Origin: Gammaproteobacteria bacterium CG22_combo_CG10-13_8_21_14_all_40_8 | GTDB lineage: Bacteria > Pseudomonadota > Gammaproteobacteria > Enterobacterales > GCA-002770795 | Reading direction: 5' to 3' | DNA length: 5,710 nucleotides | Assembly: GCA_002770795.1 (NCBI GenBank) | Contig: PCTP01000264.1 | Coordinates: forward strand, 2,691-8,400 | Part shown: positions 4,967-5,710 of the stretch, in pieces | Position numbering within the stretch: position 1 is the first letter of the stretch | Layout: each line of letters starts with the position of its first letter | The notes under the pieces: generated by a model | Databases searched by the model: none | What the model was told of the DNA's origin: nothing | The model's input: only the letters and a program-made list of their open reading frames with translations | Position numbers and translations under genes: made by a program

Positions 4967-5710
4967 TGCATTTATCTAAAGGTAAAGGTGGATTCACTCT
5001 TGTTGAAGTACTAATCGCTATGGTGATTGGTTTGTTTTTAATGGGTGGTGTGATTGAGCTATTCCTTTCAACCAAAACATCGATTCGTTTGCAACAACAA
5101 ATGGGCTATTTGCAAGAAAATGGTCGAATGGCCATGGAATTATTGTCCAAACAAATCCGTAATGCTGATTATTGGGGCTGTTCTAATAATTCGAATGTGG
5201 GCAGTGTGATTAATACCGCTAGCCCTGCTTATGATCCAATCAAACATGGTGGACCCGATGCATCTAATGGTATCGGTGGAACCAATAATACGGGTCTGAA
5301 TGGATCTGATACCATCACCTTGCGAGGCTTTAGTTCTAGTGATTCTATTGGTATCGATAAAGACCAACCTCAAGCGGCCAGCATTGGTGCAGATTCTGTA
5401 GGGGATTTGCAACAGGGGGATGTGGTGATGATCAGTAATTGCAAAGGTGCTGATATTTTTCAAATCACCAATGATCCTCAGACCAGTGGGCAGATTATTA
5501 TTCACAATGTTGGGAAAACGGTTGTGCCTGGTAATACTGAAACTTATACCACGGATGGCACAGTAGCAACAAGTAAAAAGGTCTGTAATAACTGTTTGCA
5601 TCAATCTTATGCTGGTGGGGATGCCACTATTGGTAAAGTGAATACCACAACGCTTTCGATTAATACTGGAGCAAGTGGAGAACCAGCCTTATTTATGACC
5701 GATAGTATTC
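4966..5710 (+). CDS. pilW: Type IV pilus assembly protein PilW, N-terminal 248 residues (runs off the right edge)
   Basis: Minor pilin of the PilW family, incomplete at the window end: 248 codons are open with no stop. The short prepilin leader MHLSKGKGG is followed by FTLVEVLIAMVIGLFLMGGVIELFL (10-34), with Glu14 at mature +5. Next is the PilW hallmark LQENGRMAMELLSKQIRNADYWGC (49-72), where most family members read R-x-AG-x-x-GC. The remaining region is Asn/Gly/Ser/Thr-rich, as in PilW globular domains, with SDTITLRGF (114-122), GDVVMISNCKGADIFQIT (151-168) and a CNNC pair (207/210). Cys72, 159, 207 and 210 are candidates for periplasmic disulfides. The start overlaps the pilV stop by one base, and GAGGA (4954-4958) sits 7 nt upstream, a good Shine-Dalgarno. 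Partners such as pilX and pilY1 would be expected downstream, outside the window. Confidence 0.9.
   Translation, partial: MHLSKGKGGFTLVEVLIAMVIGLFLMGGVIELFLSTKTSIRLQQQMGYLQENGRMAMELLSKQIRNADYWGCSNNSNVGSVINTASPAYDPIKHGGPDASNGIGGTNNTGLNGSDTITLRGFSSSDSIGIDKDQPQAASIGADSVGDLQQGDVVMISNCKGADIFQITNDPQTSGQIIIHNVGKTVVPGNTETYTTDGTVATSKKVCNNCLHQSYAGGDATIGKVNTTTLSINTGASGEPALFMTDSI

Noticed and set aside
5140..5604. 154-codon open frame on the minus strand
   Set aside because: Antisense to pilW, whose plus-strand frame has clear PilW motifs. The Ile/Thr/Arg-rich translation is what an antisense frame of Asn/Gly/Thr-rich code would give.
1..5710. CRISPR arrays, tRNA or rRNA genes, insertion sequences, attachment sites
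   Set aside because: No regularly spaced repeats, tRNA-like cloverleaf, transposase code or flanking terminal repeats were seen.

Overview
The window is a stretch of ordinary-looking gammaproteobacterial chromosome with low GC (roughly 40% by eye). All seven genes are on the plus strand. IleRS, LspA, FkpB (SlpA type) and IspH resemble their gammaproteobacterial counterparts residue for residue at the key motifs. An AT-rich gammaproteobacterium, perhaps of the Legionella/Coxiella kind, fits best, but the genus cannot be read from this sequence.

Positions 1-3689 hold a tight housekeeping run: the 3' part of ileS (isoleucyl-tRNA synthetase), lspA (signal peptidase II), fkpB (FKBP-type prolyl isomerase) and ispH (4Fe-4S HMBPP reductase, isoprenoid synthesis). 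The gaps are 23 nt, a 4-nt overlap and 0 nt, so these genes are probably co-transcribed and partly translationally coupled. Two inverted repeats lie inside the ispH coding sequence.

Positions 3690-3973 (284 nt) hold no convincing gene. The stretch has a good intrinsic-terminator candidate (3833-3870), a sigma70-like promoter candidate just before and overlapping it (3803-3832), a weak sigma54-like site (3889-3904), an imperfect direct repeat with a 21-nt period (3769-3800), and a clear Shine-Dalgarno sequence before the next gene.

Positions 3974-5710 begin a type IV pilus minor-pilin cluster: fimT, pilV and the 5' part of pilW, with a 6-nt gap and then a 1-nt overlap. Each product starts with a class III prepilin leader (Gly|Phe cleavage) and a hydrophobic N-terminal helix. 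Such minor pilins prime assembly of the type IV pilus and sit at its tip, and in competent bacteria they take part in DNA uptake. More minor-pilin genes (pilX, pilY1, pilE) would be expected past the right edge.

No wholly new system is visible. The most interesting points are in FimT: a GRxR motif in the C-terminal tail, known from DNA-binding FimT proteins; Gln in place of the near-invariant Glu at mature position +5; and an EF-hand-like Asp loop.
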